From the NCBI RefSeq assembly GCF_900129885.1, contig NZ_FQXE01000004.1:310001-374000 (forward strand): a stretch of 64,000 nucleotides of DNA, written 5' to 3'. This DNA is from Pollutimonas bauzanensis (lineage in GTDB: Bacteria; Pseudomonadota; Gammaproteobacteria; Burkholderiales; Burkholderiaceae_B). The notes beneath the pieces were generated by a model. That model did not search any database, was not told where the DNA came from, and saw nothing but the letters and a program-made list of their open reading frames with translations. The position numbers and the translations under genes were made by a program. Within the stretch, counting starts at the first letter, position 1; each line of letters starts with the position of its first letter. Of the stretch, positions 17,420-26,924 are shown in pieces.

Positions 17420-18364
17420 TTGAGCGTCATCATCAATGCCGTCTTCCCCCTTTTTGCGCTGATACTGATAGGTTATATCAGCGGGCGCAAGCGGCTGCTC
17501 GGCGCCGGGGCGATAGACAGCCTGAACAAGTTCGTGGTGTGGATGGCCCTGCCCGCCCTGCTGTTCCAGTCCATGGCGCAAATCACCTGGGAGCAGATCA
17601 ACCAGCCCGGCTACGTCGCGGCCTCCAGCCTGGCCATCGCCGCGGTGTTCGGCGCCTCGTACGGGCTGGACCGCCGTCGCCGCGGGCGGCTGGCCGATGC
17701 CAGCATAGAAGGCCTGGCCGCCTCGTACTCGAATGCCGGCTTCATGGGCATACCCTTGTGCCTGATGGTATTCGGCCCCAGCAGCCTGCCCGCCGTCATC
17801 ATCGCCACCCTGCTGACCGCCTGCGCATTGTTCGCTTTTTCCATCGTGCTGATAGAAATCGACCTGCAGGGGTCGCGCAGCGTGCTGGGCACCACGCGCA
17901 AGGTCGCGCTATCGTTGCTGCGCAATCCGCTGGTGGCCGCCCCGGTGCTCGGCCTGGCGCTGGCCGCGGCCCAGGTGGCGCTGCCTTACGCCGTGCTGCA
18001 ATTCACCACTCTGCTGGGCGCCGCGGCCAGCCCCTGCGCGCTGGTCACCATAGGCCTGTTCCTGGCGCAAAGTGAACCCACCGGGCACCATGGCGCGGTA
18101 TGGCGCATTGTGCTGCTCAAACTGTTCCTGCATCCGCTGATCACGTTCGTGCTGGTGCGCTGGGTCTTCGACATGCCGCCGCTATGGGCCAGCACCGCCG
18201 TGCTGCTGGCGGCGCTGCCGGTAGGCACCGGCCCTTTCATGCTGGCCAAGCTCTACGAGCGCGAACCGGCCGTTACATCGCGGGCGATATTGATCTCGAC
18301 GGTGCTGTCGCTGGCGACGGTATCAGTGCTGGTGGCCTGGCTGGGCATACCGGCGATGCCCTAG
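17420..18364 (+). CDS. AEC family (auxin efflux carrier-like) transporter
   Basis: 314 aa with about 10 membrane segments. The opening INAVFPLFALILIGYISGRKRLL and the two inverted five-helix bundles are typical of the AEC/BART superfamily, whose bacterial members include malonate and malate carriers. The start is a TTG at 17420, the only candidate in front of the first helix, with AGGA about 6 nt upstream. The PALLFQSMAQ and NAGFMGIPLCLMVFG stretches are the conserved AEC motifs. Substrate unknown. Confidence 0.85.
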   Translation: MSVIINAVFPLFALILIGYISGRKRLLGAGAIDSLNKFVVWMALPALLFQSMAQITWEQINQPGYVAASSLAIAAVFGASYGLDRRRRGRLADASIEGLAASYSNAGFMGIPLCLMVFGPSSLPAVIIATLLTACALFAFSIVLIEIDLQGSRSVLGTTRKVALSLLRNPLVAAPVLGLALAAAQVALPYAVLQFTTLLGAAASPCALVTIGLFLAQSEPTGHHGAVWRIVLLKLFLHPLITFVLVRWVFDMPPLWASTAVLLAALPVGTGPFMLAKLYEREPAVTSRAILISTVLSLATVSVLVAWLGIPAMP

Positions 18365-18411
18365 GCCGGATCGGCCCCGAAACGCCATGATCCGGCGGGC
18401 GGGCGGCCCGA

Positions 18412-19140
18412 TCAGGGCGCCACGCCGGCGTCGTGCTGGCCGCTGCGCTCCAGCGCTTGCGCCACGAAGCCGCTGGCCTTCATCTCGTCGACGAACGACA
18501 TCAGGTATTCCAGGCCTGGCCCGCGGCCCTTGGGCGTGGCCATGGCCTGCTCGATCACGGTAAAGCAGCCGTCGATGACCCGCAGATCGTCGCGCGTGGC
18601 CGCGAAAGCGGCCAGCGGCTGCCGCACGCCCGCCGCCGCATCGAGCGACTGCTCGAGGAACAGGCCTATGGCCGCCGCGGACGTATCGGCCCGCAGGATT
18701 TCGGCATGCCGGAGGCTGCGGCTCAGGAACAGGTCGTAGGCGGCGCCCCTGCCCACCGCAATGCGCACGCCCGGGCTGTCGACGTCGCCTATGGAACGCA
18801 GGGAAGAGCCGGCCGGCACCAGATAGCTGCCCTCGATGATGACATAAGGGCGGGTGAACATGACTTTTTCGGCGCGCAGCGGATCGATCGCCATGAAAGC
18901 GATGTCCCAGACGTCGGCGTCGGCCGCCGCAAAGACTTTGCCGGCCCCATCGTAAGTGATGAATTCCAGCGGCACGCCCAGCCGCCGCGCCAGCTCCTGC
19001 GCCAGATCGGCCGACACGCCCATGGGCGCCTGCGTTTGCGGCTGCGGCTGCGCCAGCACCGGATTGCCGAAATTGATGGCCACGCGCAACGCGCCCGTGG
19101 GCGCCAGGTCTTGAATCACGGTATTCAACTCAGTCTGCAT
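18412..19140 (-). CDS. Type-2 periplasmic-binding-protein-like protein without signal peptide
   Basis: 242 aa. GALRVAINFGNPV, ADLAQELARRLGVPLEFITYDGAGKVF, DVWDIAFMAIDPLRAEKVMFTRPYV and GVRIAVGRGAAYDLFL give the amino-acid-binding SBP_bac_3 fold. The N-terminus MQTELNTVIQDLAPTG is hydrophilic and has no signal peptide or lipobox, so the protein is expected to stay in the cytoplasm. No transporter genes are adjacent. It may be a cytoplasmic ligand-binding or dehydratase-type protein on this fold. It is followed upstream by the pterin dehydratase gene on the same strand (15-bp gap). Confidence 0.75.
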   Translation of the reverse strand: MQTELNTVIQDLAPTGALRVAINFGNPVLAQPQPQTQAPMGVSADLAQELARRLGVPLEFITYDGAGKVFAAADADVWDIAFMAIDPLRAEKVMFTRPYVIIEGSYLVPAGSSLRSIGDVDSPGVRIAVGRGAAYDLFLSRSLRHAEILRADTSAAAIGLFLEQSLDAAAGVRQPLAAFAATRDDLRVIDGCFTVIEQAMATPKGRGPGLEYLMSFVDEMKASGFVAQALERSGQHDAGVAP

Positions 19141-19155
19141 ACGATATCCCGAAAA

Positions 19156-19443
19156 TTAGGCCAATTGGTCCATGAACAAAGCCAGGGCCACGTCACGCTC
19201 GGTGACGCCCTTGGCGTCATGGGTGGTCAGGGTGACGCTGAGCCGATTGTAGACATTCGTCCATTCCGGGTGATGATCCAGCTTTTCCGCCTGCATGGCA
19301 ACGCAAGTCATGAACCCGAAAGCCTCGTTGAAATTCTTGAAAATAAAGGTTTTATGGATGGCGTCGCGCCCTTCCGTTGCCGACCAGCCTTCCAGCAGCA
19401 GCAAGGCTGATGGCGCGCCGATCAATTTCAATTGGTTTTTCAT
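19156..19443 (-). CDS. Pterin-4a-carbinolamine dehydratase
   Basis: 95 aa. [33 protein letters not shown] contains the conserved histidines (DHHPEW) of the PCD/DCoH family, which dehydrates 4a-hydroxytetrahydrobiopterin for pterin recycling and also occurs in moco-related roles. The ATG at 19443 (MKNQLKLIG) gives the normal family length; an upstream in-frame ATG would add 13 atypical residues. No phenylalanine hydroxylase is adjacent. The gene is divergent from glcB. Confidence 0.88.
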   Translation of the reverse strand: MKNQLKLIGAPSALLLLEGWSATEGRDAIHKTFIFKNFNEAFGFMTCVAMQAEKLDHHPEWTNVYNRLSVTLTTHDAKGVTERDVALALFMDQLA

Positions 19444-19617
19444 GATCTGTCCTTTGTCGTGGATAGGCCAAAAAGGAAACACACTGTTCAGGGCGGCCGA
19501 TTATCCCCTGGGCGGGCATATCCCTTGACGCCACAAGGCACTCAAAGTACCCAAATGGGGCGCCATTCCAGACCGATAAGATACTTTTGGTATCAGGTCC
19601 TTTGACTTTGGGTGATG

Positions 19618-19646
19618 TTGAGTCCTTGTACGCTACAGTCCATAAT
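19618..19646 (+). promoter_or_regulatory. Sigma-70-type promoter for glcB
   Basis: TTGAGT (19618-19623) and CATAAT (19641-19646) are separated by exactly 17 bp, a good -35/-10 pair. Transcription would start near 19653 and give a leader of about 115 nt before the glcB ATG at 19768. A short dyad GATAC-N5-GTATC lies about 40 bp upstream and could be an operator. Confidence 0.5.
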
Positions 19647-19767
19647 AGGTGTGCGCCCTGACAACAGTCTACTCGCTCCAGGTTACAACGCCTATACATG
19701 ACATGGCGCCAGTCCCCGGGGCCAGGGGGGTGCGAGCCCGATTTCCCCTAACCCCGAAGGACCCGCC

Positions 19768-21939
19768 ATGACCGAAAGAACCTCCTGCAAACGGCTGCAA
19801 GTCGCCGCCGAACTTCATCGCTTCGTCGAGCAGGAAGCCTTGCCCGGCACTGGCGTCGCCGCCGATGCCTTCTGGTCTGGTTTCGATAAGCTGGTCCATG
19901 ATCTGGCGCCGAAGAACCGGCAGCTGCTGGCCGAGCGCGACCGCCTGCAAGCCGAACTGGACAACTGGTACCGCCAGAATCCCGGCCCCATCCGCGATGC
20001 CGCCGCCTACCAGGCCTTCCTGCGCCAGATCGGCTACCTGCAGGACGCGCCCGCCAGCGTGCGGGTCAAGACCGACAGGGTCGACACTGAAATAACCCAG
20101 CAGGCCGGCCCGCAGCTGGTCGTGCCCATCACCAACGCGCGCTATGCGCTGAACGCCGCCAATGCGCGCTGGGGCAGCCTGTACGATGCCTTGTACGGTA
20201 CCGACGCCATTTCGGAAGCGGACGGCGCGACGCGAGCCGGCGGCTACAACCCGGTGCGCGGCGCCAAGGTCATCGCCTTCGCGCGCAAATTCCTGGACGA
20301 CAGCATCCCGCTGGCCCAGGGCTCGCATGCCGATGCGACGGCCTACACTGTCGATAACGGCCAATTGCGGGTCGCGCTGGGCGAAGAACAACAAACCACG
20401 CTGGCCCAGGCCGGCCTGTTCCTGGGCCATCGCGGCGAGGCTGCCGCGCCCGAGGCGCTGGTGTTCAGGCACAACGGTCTGCATTTCGAAGTGCAGATCG
20501 ACGCCGCCCACCCCATAGGCAGGCAGGATCAGGCCGGCATAAAAGATGTGCTCCTGGAATCGGCGCTGACCACCATCATGGACTGCGAGGACTCCATCGC
20601 CGCCGTCGATGCGCAAGACAAGGTCTGCGCCTACCGCAACTGGCTGGGCCTGATGAACGGCACGCTGACCGAAGAAGTCTCCAAGGGCGGCAAGACCTTC
20701 ACCCGCCGCTTGAACCCCGACCGCAGCTACACCGCCGTCAACGGCGAAACCCGCAAGCTGCACGGCCGCTCGCTCATGTTCATACGCAACGTCGGCCACC
20801 TCATGACCAATCCGGCGGTGCTCGACGAGCAGGGCCAGGAGGTCCCCGAAGGCATCCTGGACGCGGTGTTCACCTCGCTGATCGCCATGCACGATCTGCA
20901 AAAGGGCGGCAACTCGCGCAGCGGCTCGATTTACATCGTCAAGCCCAAAATGCACGGCCCGGCCGAAGTCGCCTTCGCCAGCGAGCTCTTCGCCCGCACG
21001 GAAGCCCTGCTGGGGCTGGCGCCCAACACCATCAAAATGGGCATCATGGACGAGGAGCGGCGCACCAGCACCAACCTGAAGGCCTGCATCGCGCAAGCCC
21101 ATGAACGCGTCGCCTTCATCAACACCGGCTTTCTCGACCGCACCGGCGACGAAATGCATACGTCCATGGAGGCCGGGCCCATGGTGCGCAAGGGCGACAT
21201 GAAGCGCAGCGTCTGGATCGACGCCTATGAACGCAACAATGTGCAGGTCGGCCTGGAGTGCGGCCTGCGCGGCCAGGCCCAGATCGGCAAGGGCATGTGG
21301 GCCATGCCCGACCTCATGGCCGACATGCTCGCCCAGAAAATCGGCCATCTCAAGGCCGGCGGGAACACCGCCTGGGTGCCATCGCCCACCGCCGCCACGC
21401 TGCATGCCTTGCACTACCACCAGGTGGACGTCCAGGAAATCCAGCGCGGCATGGAAGGCAAATCCGAACCCCTGCTCGACAAGATCCTGACCGTCCCCGT
21501 CGCCGCGGACACCAATTGGTCGGCCCGGGAAATCCAGGAAGAGCTCGACAACAACGCCCAGGGCATCCTGGGCTATGTCGTGCGCTGGATAGATCAAGGC
21601 ATAGGCTGCTCCAAAGTGCCAGATATCCACAACGTCGGCCTCATGGAAGACCGCGCCACCTTGCGGATTTCCAGCCAGCATATGGCGAACTGGCTGCGCC
21701 ACGATATCGTAAGCGAAGCGCAGGTCAATGAAACCATGCAGCGCATGGCCGCGGTGGTCGACGGCCAGAACGCGGGCGATCCCGCCTATCTGCCCATGGC
21801 CGGCAACTTCGACACATCCGCCGCCTACAAAGCCGCCTGCGACCTGGTGTTCAAGGGCCTGGAACAGCCCAATGGCTACACCGAGCCGCTGCTGCACAAA
21901 TGGCGCCAGGTGGTGAAGAACTCCGGCCCAAGGTCCTGA
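19768..21939 (+). CDS. glcB: Malate synthase G
   Basis: 723 aa, full length for the monomeric G isoform. It condenses glyoxylate with acetyl-CoA to malate. The TIM-barrel motifs are [22 protein letters not shown], the signature [21 protein letters not shown], and [18 protein letters not shown]; the catalytic base region follows with [17 protein letters not shown]. The ATG at 19768 has GAAGGA 6 nt upstream. It stands alone as a single-gene unit, with a candidate promoter at 19618-19646 and a hairpin at 21996-22019 downstream. No glycolate oxidase genes are in the window. Confidence 0.97.
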   Translation: MTERTSCKRLQVAAELHRFVEQEALPGTGVAADAFWSGFDKLVHDLAPKNRQLLAERDRLQAELDNWYRQNPGPIRDAAAYQAFLRQIGYLQDAPASVRVKTDRVDTEITQQAGPQLVVPITNARYALNAANARWGSLYDALYGTDAISEADGATRAGGYNPVRGAKVIAFARKFLDDSIPLAQGSHADATAYTVDNGQLRVALGEEQQTTLAQAGLFLGHRGEAAAPEALVFRHNGLHFEVQIDAAHPIGRQDQAGIKDVLLESALTTIMDCEDSIAAVDAQDKVCAYRNWLGLMNGTLTEEVSKGGKTFTRRLNPDRSYTAVNGETRKLHGRSLMFIRNVGHLMTNPAVLDEQGQEVPEGILDAVFTSLIAMHDLQKGGNSRSGSIYIVKPKMHGPAEVAFASELFARTEALLGLAPNTIKMGIMDEERRTSTNLKACIAQAHERVAFINTGFLDRTGDEMHTSMEAGPMVRKGDMKRSVWIDAYERNNVQVGLECGLRGQAQIGKGMWAMPDLMADMLAQKIGHLKAGGNTAWVPSPTAATLHALHYHQVDVQEIQRGMEGKSEPLLDKILTVPVAADTNWSAREIQEELDNNAQGILGYVVRWIDQGIGCSKVPDIHNVGLMEDRATLRISSQHMANWLRHDIVSEAQVNETMQRMAAVVDGQNAGDPAYLPMAGNFDTSAAYKAACDLVFKGLEQPNGYTEPLLHKWRQVVKNSGPRS

Positions 21940-21995
21940 GCCTCTTCGCCACCATTCGGGGGATCCTTCGGTTCCGGATGAAAGCCGCCTCGCTC

Positions 21996-22019
21996 GACCT
22001 CGCCGTGAACGGCGAGGTC
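21996..22019. terminator. Bidirectional hairpin between glcB and the GntR gene
   Basis: GACCTCGCCG (21996-22005) and CGGCGAGGTC (22010-22019) form a perfect 10-bp stem with a 4-nt TGAA loop. It lies between two convergent genes. No clear T-run follows on either strand. Confidence 0.6.
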
Positions 22020-22035
22020 TGCGCTTTGCCCGTGG

Positions 22036-22731
22036 TCAAGGCCTGCGCGCAGGGGTAAAGTATTGCGGATGCGCCTGGCGTATCTTTTCCACGTACTCCA
22101 GCGTGCCCGACAAATGCGCCCGCAAGCTGTCCTGAGCCTGGGCCGGCTCGCCCGCCTCTATGGCCGCGAGTATCCGGCCGTGGTCGCTGACAATCCGGTC
22201 CAGCTTGCCGCTGGCCGGCAAATGCAAGCGGCGCAGGCGGTCGATATGCCCGCTGCGGCTGTGTACCAGCGTCCATAAGGCCTCCTTGCCCGCCGCCCGG
22301 TACATGCGGCGATGAAAAGCCTGGTCCGTTTCGGTGAAGCCGCCCAGGTCTGGCGTGTCGCGCAGGATTTCCTGGCGACGCAGCAAAGCCTTCAGGTCGG
22401 CTATCAATTCCGGCGGCCGGCTCAGCGCCAATTCGCGCACGATCTCCAGCTCTATCGCTTTGCGCAAAAAATGGGTCTCCTGCGCAAACCCGATATCGAT
22501 CAGGCTCACGCGGGTGGCCGCCTGCGGAAACACATCGACCAGCCTTTCCTCGGTCAGCTTCAGCAAAGCCTCGCGCACGGGCGTCTGGCTCACATTGAAC
22601 TCGGCCGACAATTGCACCCGCGACAGCGGCTCGCCGGGCAAAAGATCCAGCGATACGATCTGGGCGCGCAGCAATTCATACAGCTGCGGCGCGGCGTGGC
22701 GCCCCCGGTCCAGTTCTATTTGCGGCTTCAT
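22036..22731 (-). CDS. GntR family regulator, FCD subfamily
   Basis: 231 aa. The N-terminal winged helix includes YELLRAQIVSLDLLPGEPLSR, LSAEFNVSQTPVREALLKLTEERLVDVFPQAATRV. The all-helical FCD ligand domain follows with ETHFLRKAIELEIVREL and FTETDQAFHRRMYRAAG, which carries the metal/ligand-binding histidines. It diverges from the ABC importer starting at 22862, and a perfect dyad at 22784-22807 lies in the 130-bp gap. It is therefore the likely local repressor of that importer, responding to an organic-acid-type ligand (inference from the family). Confidence 0.92.
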   Translation of the reverse strand: MKPQIELDRGRHAAPQLYELLRAQIVSLDLLPGEPLSRVQLSAEFNVSQTPVREALLKLTEERLVDVFPQAATRVSLIDIGFAQETHFLRKAIELEIVRELALSRPPELIADLKALLRRQEILRDTPDLGGFTETDQAFHRRMYRAAGKEALWTLVHSRSGHIDRLRRLHLPASGKLDRIVSDHGRILAAIEAGEPAQAQDSLRAHLSGTLEYVEKIRQAHPQYFTPARRP

Positions 22732-22783
22732 AGCTAAAACCCATCAGTCGGTCTGGTTGATAAAAAACTTAAGACTTAAATTG

Positions 22784-22807
22784 AATATACTAATATGTTA
22801 GTATATT
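22784..22807. promoter_or_regulatory. Operator candidate for the FCD GntR regulator
   Basis: AATATACTAA (22784-22793) and TTAGTATATT (22798-22807) are perfect reverse complements around a 4-bp TATG centre. The dyad sits in the AT-rich gap between the divergent GntR gene (start 22731) and the ABC binding-protein gene (start 22862), where a repressor could cover both promoters. Confidence 0.7.
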
Positions 22808-22861
22808 TCCAGTTGATTTGCGGTACCTGCAGGGCATAACAGTAATTCAACGGAGACAAAC

Positions 22862-23875
22862 ATGAGACTCACAAGCAAATACGCGGCAGCCATCCTGCTG
22901 GCCGCGTTCACTGGCATGGCGGCAAGCGCCCATGCCCAGGAAAAAACCGAGATTACCATTACCAAGCAGCCCAGCATTCTGTACCTGCCGGCCTTGGTCA
23001 TGCAGAAGCAGGGGCTCATAGAAAAAAGCGCGGCGCAGGACGGCGTGAAAAACCTCAAGGTGAATTGGCGTTCGTTCAGCAGCGGCGGCGCGTCCACCGA
23101 CGCCCTGCTGTCGGACAACGTCGAGATCGTCAACAGCGGGCTGGGCAACCTGCTTCTTTTGTGGGATCGCACCAAGGGCAAGGTCAAGGGCATCACCACC
23201 AATTCGGCCCTCCCCCTGGAGCTGGTCAGCCGCGACCCGAAAATCAAGACGCTGAAGGACTTCGGACCCAGGGATAAAATCGCCGTGCCGACGGTGCGCG
23301 TATCGACCCAGGCCATCCTGCTGCAGATGGCCGCCGAAAAAGAATTCGGCAAGGACAACTGGTCCAAGCTGGACGCCAATACCGTGCAGCTTGGACATCC
23401 CGACGCCGCAGCCATGCTGGCCAACGCCAGCGGCGAGATTTCCACCCACTTCGCGGCTCCGCCCTTCAGCTACAAGGAACTCAAAACGGTTCCCAATGCG
23501 CATGTGCTGTTAAGGTCGAATGACATTATCGACGGCGGCCTGTCCCAATCCACCCTGTTCACCACCACAAAATTCGCCGAGGCCAATCCCAAGATCATCA
23601 AGGCCGTGCTTGCCGCCTCGGAAGAAGCCATCGCCTTCATCAAGGCCCACCCGGATCAGGCCGTGGACATCTACCGTGAAATCAGCGGCGACCAGACCAG
23701 CGCCGCCGAATTGCTGGACATGCTCAAGCAACCGGGAATGATGGACTTCCAGATGGCGCCGGCCGGCTCCATGAAGTTTGCCGAACACATGAGCAAGGTC
23801 GGCATCCTGAAGACCAAGCCCGCCAAATGGACCGACTACTTCATGCCCGAGTCGGCGGGACTGAACGGCAGTTGA
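22862..23875 (+). CDS. ABC transporter substrate-binding protein (NMT1/SsuA-like)
   Basis: 337 aa with a Sec signal peptide (cleavage near SAHAQE). The mature protein follows the NMT1/SsuA/TauA pattern: ITKQPSILYLPALVMQKQGLIEK at the start, SGGASTDALLSDNVEIVNSGLGNLLLLWDR, and VPTVRVSTQAILLQMAAEKEFG. It is the first gene of a three-gene operon with ATPase and permease (16-bp gap, then ATGA overlap). Such importers carry sulfonates, nitrate-like ions, thiamine precursors or aromatic acids; the ligand here is unknown. Confidence 0.9.
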   Translation: MRLTSKYAAAILLAAFTGMAASAHAQEKTEITITKQPSILYLPALVMQKQGLIEKSAAQDGVKNLKVNWRSFSSGGASTDALLSDNVEIVNSGLGNLLLLWDRTKGKVKGITTNSALPLELVSRDPKIKTLKDFGPRDKIAVPTVRVSTQAILLQMAAEKEFGKDNWSKLDANTVQLGHPDAAAMLANASGEISTHFAAPPFSYKELKTVPNAHVLLRSNDIIDGGLSQSTLFTTTKFAEANPKIIKAVLAASEEAIAFIKAHPDQAVDIYREISGDQTSAAELLDMLKQPGMMDFQMAPAGSMKFAEHMSKVGILKTKPAKWTDYFMPESAGLNGS

Positions 23876-23891
23876 GGCTCTGGAGACCGGA

Positions 23892-24659
23892 ATGGCATAT
23901 CTGCTGGAAGTCGATGCCGTGACCCTGAGGTATAAAACCCCGGAAAGCATCATTACCGCGACCAACAAGGTCAGCTTCAACGTCAATAGCGGCGACCGGT
24001 TTGTGCTGCTGGGGCCGTCGGGTTGCGGCAAGTCGACGCTGCTCAAGGCGGTCGGAGGCTATCTGGCGCCAGAGGAAGGCGAAATCCGCATCAAGGGCAA
24101 GGCAGTCAGGAAGCCGGGGGCGGACCGCATGATGGTGTTCCAGGAATTCGACCAGCTCCTGCCCTGGAAGACCGTGCTGGAAAATGTGATGTTTCCGCTG
24201 CTGGCCGCGCGCAAAATGCCCAGGAAAGAAGCGCAGGAGCGCGCCCGCGCCTATGTGGAAAAAGTGCACCTGGGCCAGTTCGCCGACAGCTATACCCATA
24301 CCCTGTCGGGCGGCATGAAACAGCGCGTCGCCATTGCGCGCGGCATGTCCATGGAGCCGGACATCCTGCTCATGGACGAGCCCTTTGCCGCGCTCGACGC
24401 CCTGACACGCCGCCAGATGCAGGACGAGCTGCTGCAGCTGTGGGAGGACACCCGGTTCACCGTCATGTTCGTCACCCATTCCATCGCCGAGGCGATCCGG
24501 ATCGGCAACCGCATCCTGCTGTTGTCGCCGCACCCCGGCGAGGTCAAGGCCGAAGTCAGCGACGTGGAATCCGTGGCGGACGATGCCGCGGCGGCCGCCG
24601 AGCTCGAGCAGGAGATTCATGGCTTGCTCTTTGATCCGCAAGGAGCGCACACCGAATGA
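23892..24659 (+). CDS. ABC transporter ATPase (SsuB/TauB-like)
   Basis: 255 aa. Walker A GPSGCGKSTLLK, Q-loop FQEFDQLLPWKTVLENVMFP, signature LSGGMKQRVAIARGM, Walker B ILLMDEPFAALD and the switch histidine in VTHSIAEA are all intact. It energises the importer whose binding protein and permease are encoded on either side. Its stop overlaps the permease start by 4 bp. Confidence 0.95.
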   Translation: MAYLLEVDAVTLRYKTPESIITATNKVSFNVNSGDRFVLLGPSGCGKSTLLKAVGGYLAPEEGEIRIKGKAVRKPGADRMMVFQEFDQLLPWKTVLENVMFPLLAARKMPRKEAQERARAYVEKVHLGQFADSYTHTLSGGMKQRVAIARGMSMEPDILLMDEPFAALDALTRRQMQDELLQLWEDTRFTVMFVTHSIAEAIRIGNRILLLSPHPGEVKAEVSDVESVADDAAAAAELEQEIHGLLFDPQGAHTE

Positions 24660-25522
24660 CGCGCGCAACCATCACTCTGAAGAAGGACAGCGCCGACGGC
24701 GACAGCGCCCGGCATGTCGTCGTTGTCCGCGAGCTGCCGCTCATACAGAAACTGTGGAGCGACGCCTTTGTCCGCAAGACCGTCATCATCCTGCTGCTGG
24801 CGCTCGCCTGGGAGATATACGGCAGGCTGCTCGACAATCCCCTGCTGTTCCCCACCCTGTCGGACACCATCGCCGCCTTCATCGACCGCATCGGCGACGG
24901 CATCCTGGTCGACAGGGCCTGGACGTCGATCAAGGTCCTCCTCATAGGCTACGCCCTGGGCATCATACTGGCCGCCGTCATCACCATACTGGCCATCAGC
25001 ACCCAGATAGGCACCGACTTCCTTGAAGTCATGACGGCCATGTTCAACCCACTGCCCGCCATTGCCCTGCTGCCGCTGGCGCTGATCTGGTTCGGGCTGG
25101 GCACGACCAGCATTGTCTTTGTACTGCTGCACTCCGTGGTGTGGGTGGTGGCGCTCAATACGCAGTCAGGCTTTCTGGCGGTTTCGCATACCTTGCGGAT
25201 GGTGGGCCGCAACTATGAACTGACCGGCCTGAGGTATGTCGCCAAGATCCTGATTCCAGCCGCCTTTCCGTCCATCCTTACCGGGCTGAAGATAGGCTGG
25301 GCCTTCGCATGGCGCACGCTGATCGCCGCCGAACTGGTCTTCGGGGTGGCCTCCGGCCAGGGCGGCCTGGGCTGGTTCATCTTCGAAAACCGCAACCTGC
25401 TCGACATACCCGCCGTGTTCGCCGGCCTGCTGACCGTCATCATCATCGGGCTTATCGTGGAAAACCTGGTTTTCCGCCTGATAGAAAAGAAAACCGTGCG
25501 GCGCTGGGGCATGCAGGGCTAG
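24656..25522 (+). CDS. ABC transporter permease (SsuC/TauC-like)
   Basis: 288 aa with about six membrane segments and the EAA coupling loop region (VSHTLRMVGRNYELTGLRYVAKILIPAAFPSILTGLKIGW). A hydrophilic N-terminal stretch of about 40 residues precedes the first helix. It is the last gene of the importer operon and overlaps the ATPase gene by 4 bp. The downstream palindrome at 25522-25543 probably ends transcription. Confidence 0.93.
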   Translation: MTRATITLKKDSADGDSARHVVVVRELPLIQKLWSDAFVRKTVIILLLALAWEIYGRLLDNPLLFPTLSDTIAAFIDRIGDGILVDRAWTSIKVLLIGYALGIILAAVITILAISTQIGTDFLEVMTAMFNPLPAIALLPLALIWFGLGTTSIVFVLLHSVVWVVALNTQSGFLAVSHTLRMVGRNYELTGLRYVAKILIPAAFPSILTGLKIGWAFAWRTLIAAELVFGVASGQGGLGWFIFENRNLLDIPAVFAGLLTVIIIGLIVENLVFRLIEKKTVRRWGMQG

Positions 25523-25543
25523 CCGGCGCGGCGCCGCGCCGGC
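25522..25543. terminator. 22-bp perfect GC palindrome between convergent genes
   Basis: The sequence GCCGGCGCGGC followed by its exact reverse complement makes a 22-bp palindrome that starts within the permease stop codon. It lies 8 bp from the stop of the aminotransferase gene on the other strand. It is suited to act as a shared hairpin terminator, although no T-run follows. Confidence 0.6.
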
Positions 25544-25551
25544 ACTGCCTT

Positions 25552-26745
25552 CTAGGCGGCGCGCACCTTGCCTATGACCTCGTCCAGGCGCTGGAGCATC
25601 AGGTCGATTTCCCCGGCCGTGACATTCAGGGCCGGCATGAAGCGCAGCAGATTGGGGCGCGGGGCATTGAGCAGCATGCCTTCGGGCATCCAGTCGCGCG
25701 CCGTCTCGACGATGGCGGCGCCGTCATTGCGATCCAGCATCAAGGCGCGCAGCAAGCCTTCGCCGCGCTCGCCCTGCATGCCCCATTGCGCCGACAGGGC
25801 CAGCAGGCCTTCGGACAACTGGCGCGCGCGCGCATTGACCTCGTCCATGAAGCCGGGGGCCGTCAGGGTGTCGAACACCGCGACGCCAGCCGCCGTCATC
25901 AGCGGATTGCCGTTATAGGTGCCGCCCTGGTCGCCGTGCTCGAAGCACGACACGGCCTCGCGCGCGCACAAGGCCGCCAAGGGCACGCCGCCGCCTATGC
26001 CTTTGCCCAGCGTCATGATGTCGGGCGTTATGCCGGAGAGTTCATAGGCGAACAGCTTGCCCGTGCGGCCCATGCCGGTCTGCACTTCGTCGACGATCAG
26101 CAGCAAGCCATGGTCGTCGGCCAGCTTGCGCAGGCCCTGCATGAATTCGCGCGTCGCCGGAATGACGCCGGCCTCGCCCTGGATGGGTTCGAGCATGATG
26201 GCCACGGTCTGGTCGTCGATCAGGGCGCGCACCGAATCCAGGTCGTTCAGGTCGGCCTTGGGGAAGCCTTCCACTTGCGGCGCGAACAGCGTGTCCCAGC
26301 CTGGCTTGCCCGATGCCGACATGGTGGCGATCGTGCGGCCGTGGAAACTGTGGTCGAAGGTAATGATCTTGAAGGCGCCCTTGCGGTTCAGACGGCCCCA
26401 TTTGCGCGCCAGCTTGATGGCCCCTTCGTTGGCTTCGGCGCCGCTATTGGCGAAAAAGATGCGGTCGAAGCACGAGGCTCCGGTCAGGCGCTTGGCAAGC
26501 TCCATGGACGGCTCGTTGTAGAACGCCGGCGAGGGGTTGATCAGGCGCGCGGACTGCTCGTTGATGGCCTTGACGACTTCCGGGGGGCAATGCCCCAGGC
26601 AGTTCACGGCCCAGCCCTGAACGAAATCCAGATAGCGCTTGCCAGTGTGGTCCTCCAGCCACGAGCCTTGCCCGCGCACAAATACCAGCTCGGGACGCGA
26701 AGTGATTTCCATTAGCGCGTTCACACCCGACCGATCAAATTTCAT
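25552..26745 (-). CDS. argD: Acetylornithine/N-succinyl-type class-III aminotransferase
   Basis: 397 aa, PLP-dependent class-III aminotransferase. [21 protein letters not shown] is the PLP phosphate loop, HSFHGRT the cofactor histidine region, and [21 protein letters not shown] the aspartate region. The PLP lysine lies in [17 protein letters not shown]. The length and these motifs match acetylornithine transaminase (arginine biosynthesis); other omega-amino-acid transaminases are possible. No other arg gene is nearby. It is divergent from the MOSC-domain gene. Confidence 0.83.
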   Translation of the reverse strand: MKFDRSGVNALMEITSRPELVFVRGQGSWLEDHTGKRYLDFVQGWAVNCLGHCPPEVVKAINEQSARLINPSPAFYNEPSMELAKRLTGASCFDRIFFANSGAEANEGAIKLARKWGRLNRKGAFKIITFDHSFHGRTIATMSASGKPGWDTLFAPQVEGFPKADLNDLDSVRALIDDQTVAIMLEPIQGEAGVIPATREFMQGLRKLADDHGLLLIVDEVQTGMGRTGKLFAYELSGITPDIMTLGKGIGGGVPLAALCAREAVSCFEHGDQGGTYNGNPLMTAAGVAVFDTLTAPGFMDEVNARARQLSEGLLALSAQWGMQGERGEGLLRALMLDRNDGAAIVETARDWMPEGMLLNAPRPNLLRFMPALNVTAGEIDLMLQRLDEVIGKVRAA

Positions 26746-26924
26746 TTTGGCATCCTGTATTCAAAAGAAGAGGCGACCGCAGCAAATGCTGCGAGACGCA
26801 AATTTTAGCGCAGTAGGCCAGCCGGCGCCCCGCAGCCGCTTCCATGGCTGCAGGCCGGATCAGGCAGGCGCTATTATGTGCCATATGCGCCACAATTCCG
26901 GCCAGCCATCGCCACTGCCAGCCC

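Noticed and set aside
19669-21897. 742-codon minus-strand frame opposite glcB
   Set aside because: It is antisense to malate synthase G, which matches its family over the full length.
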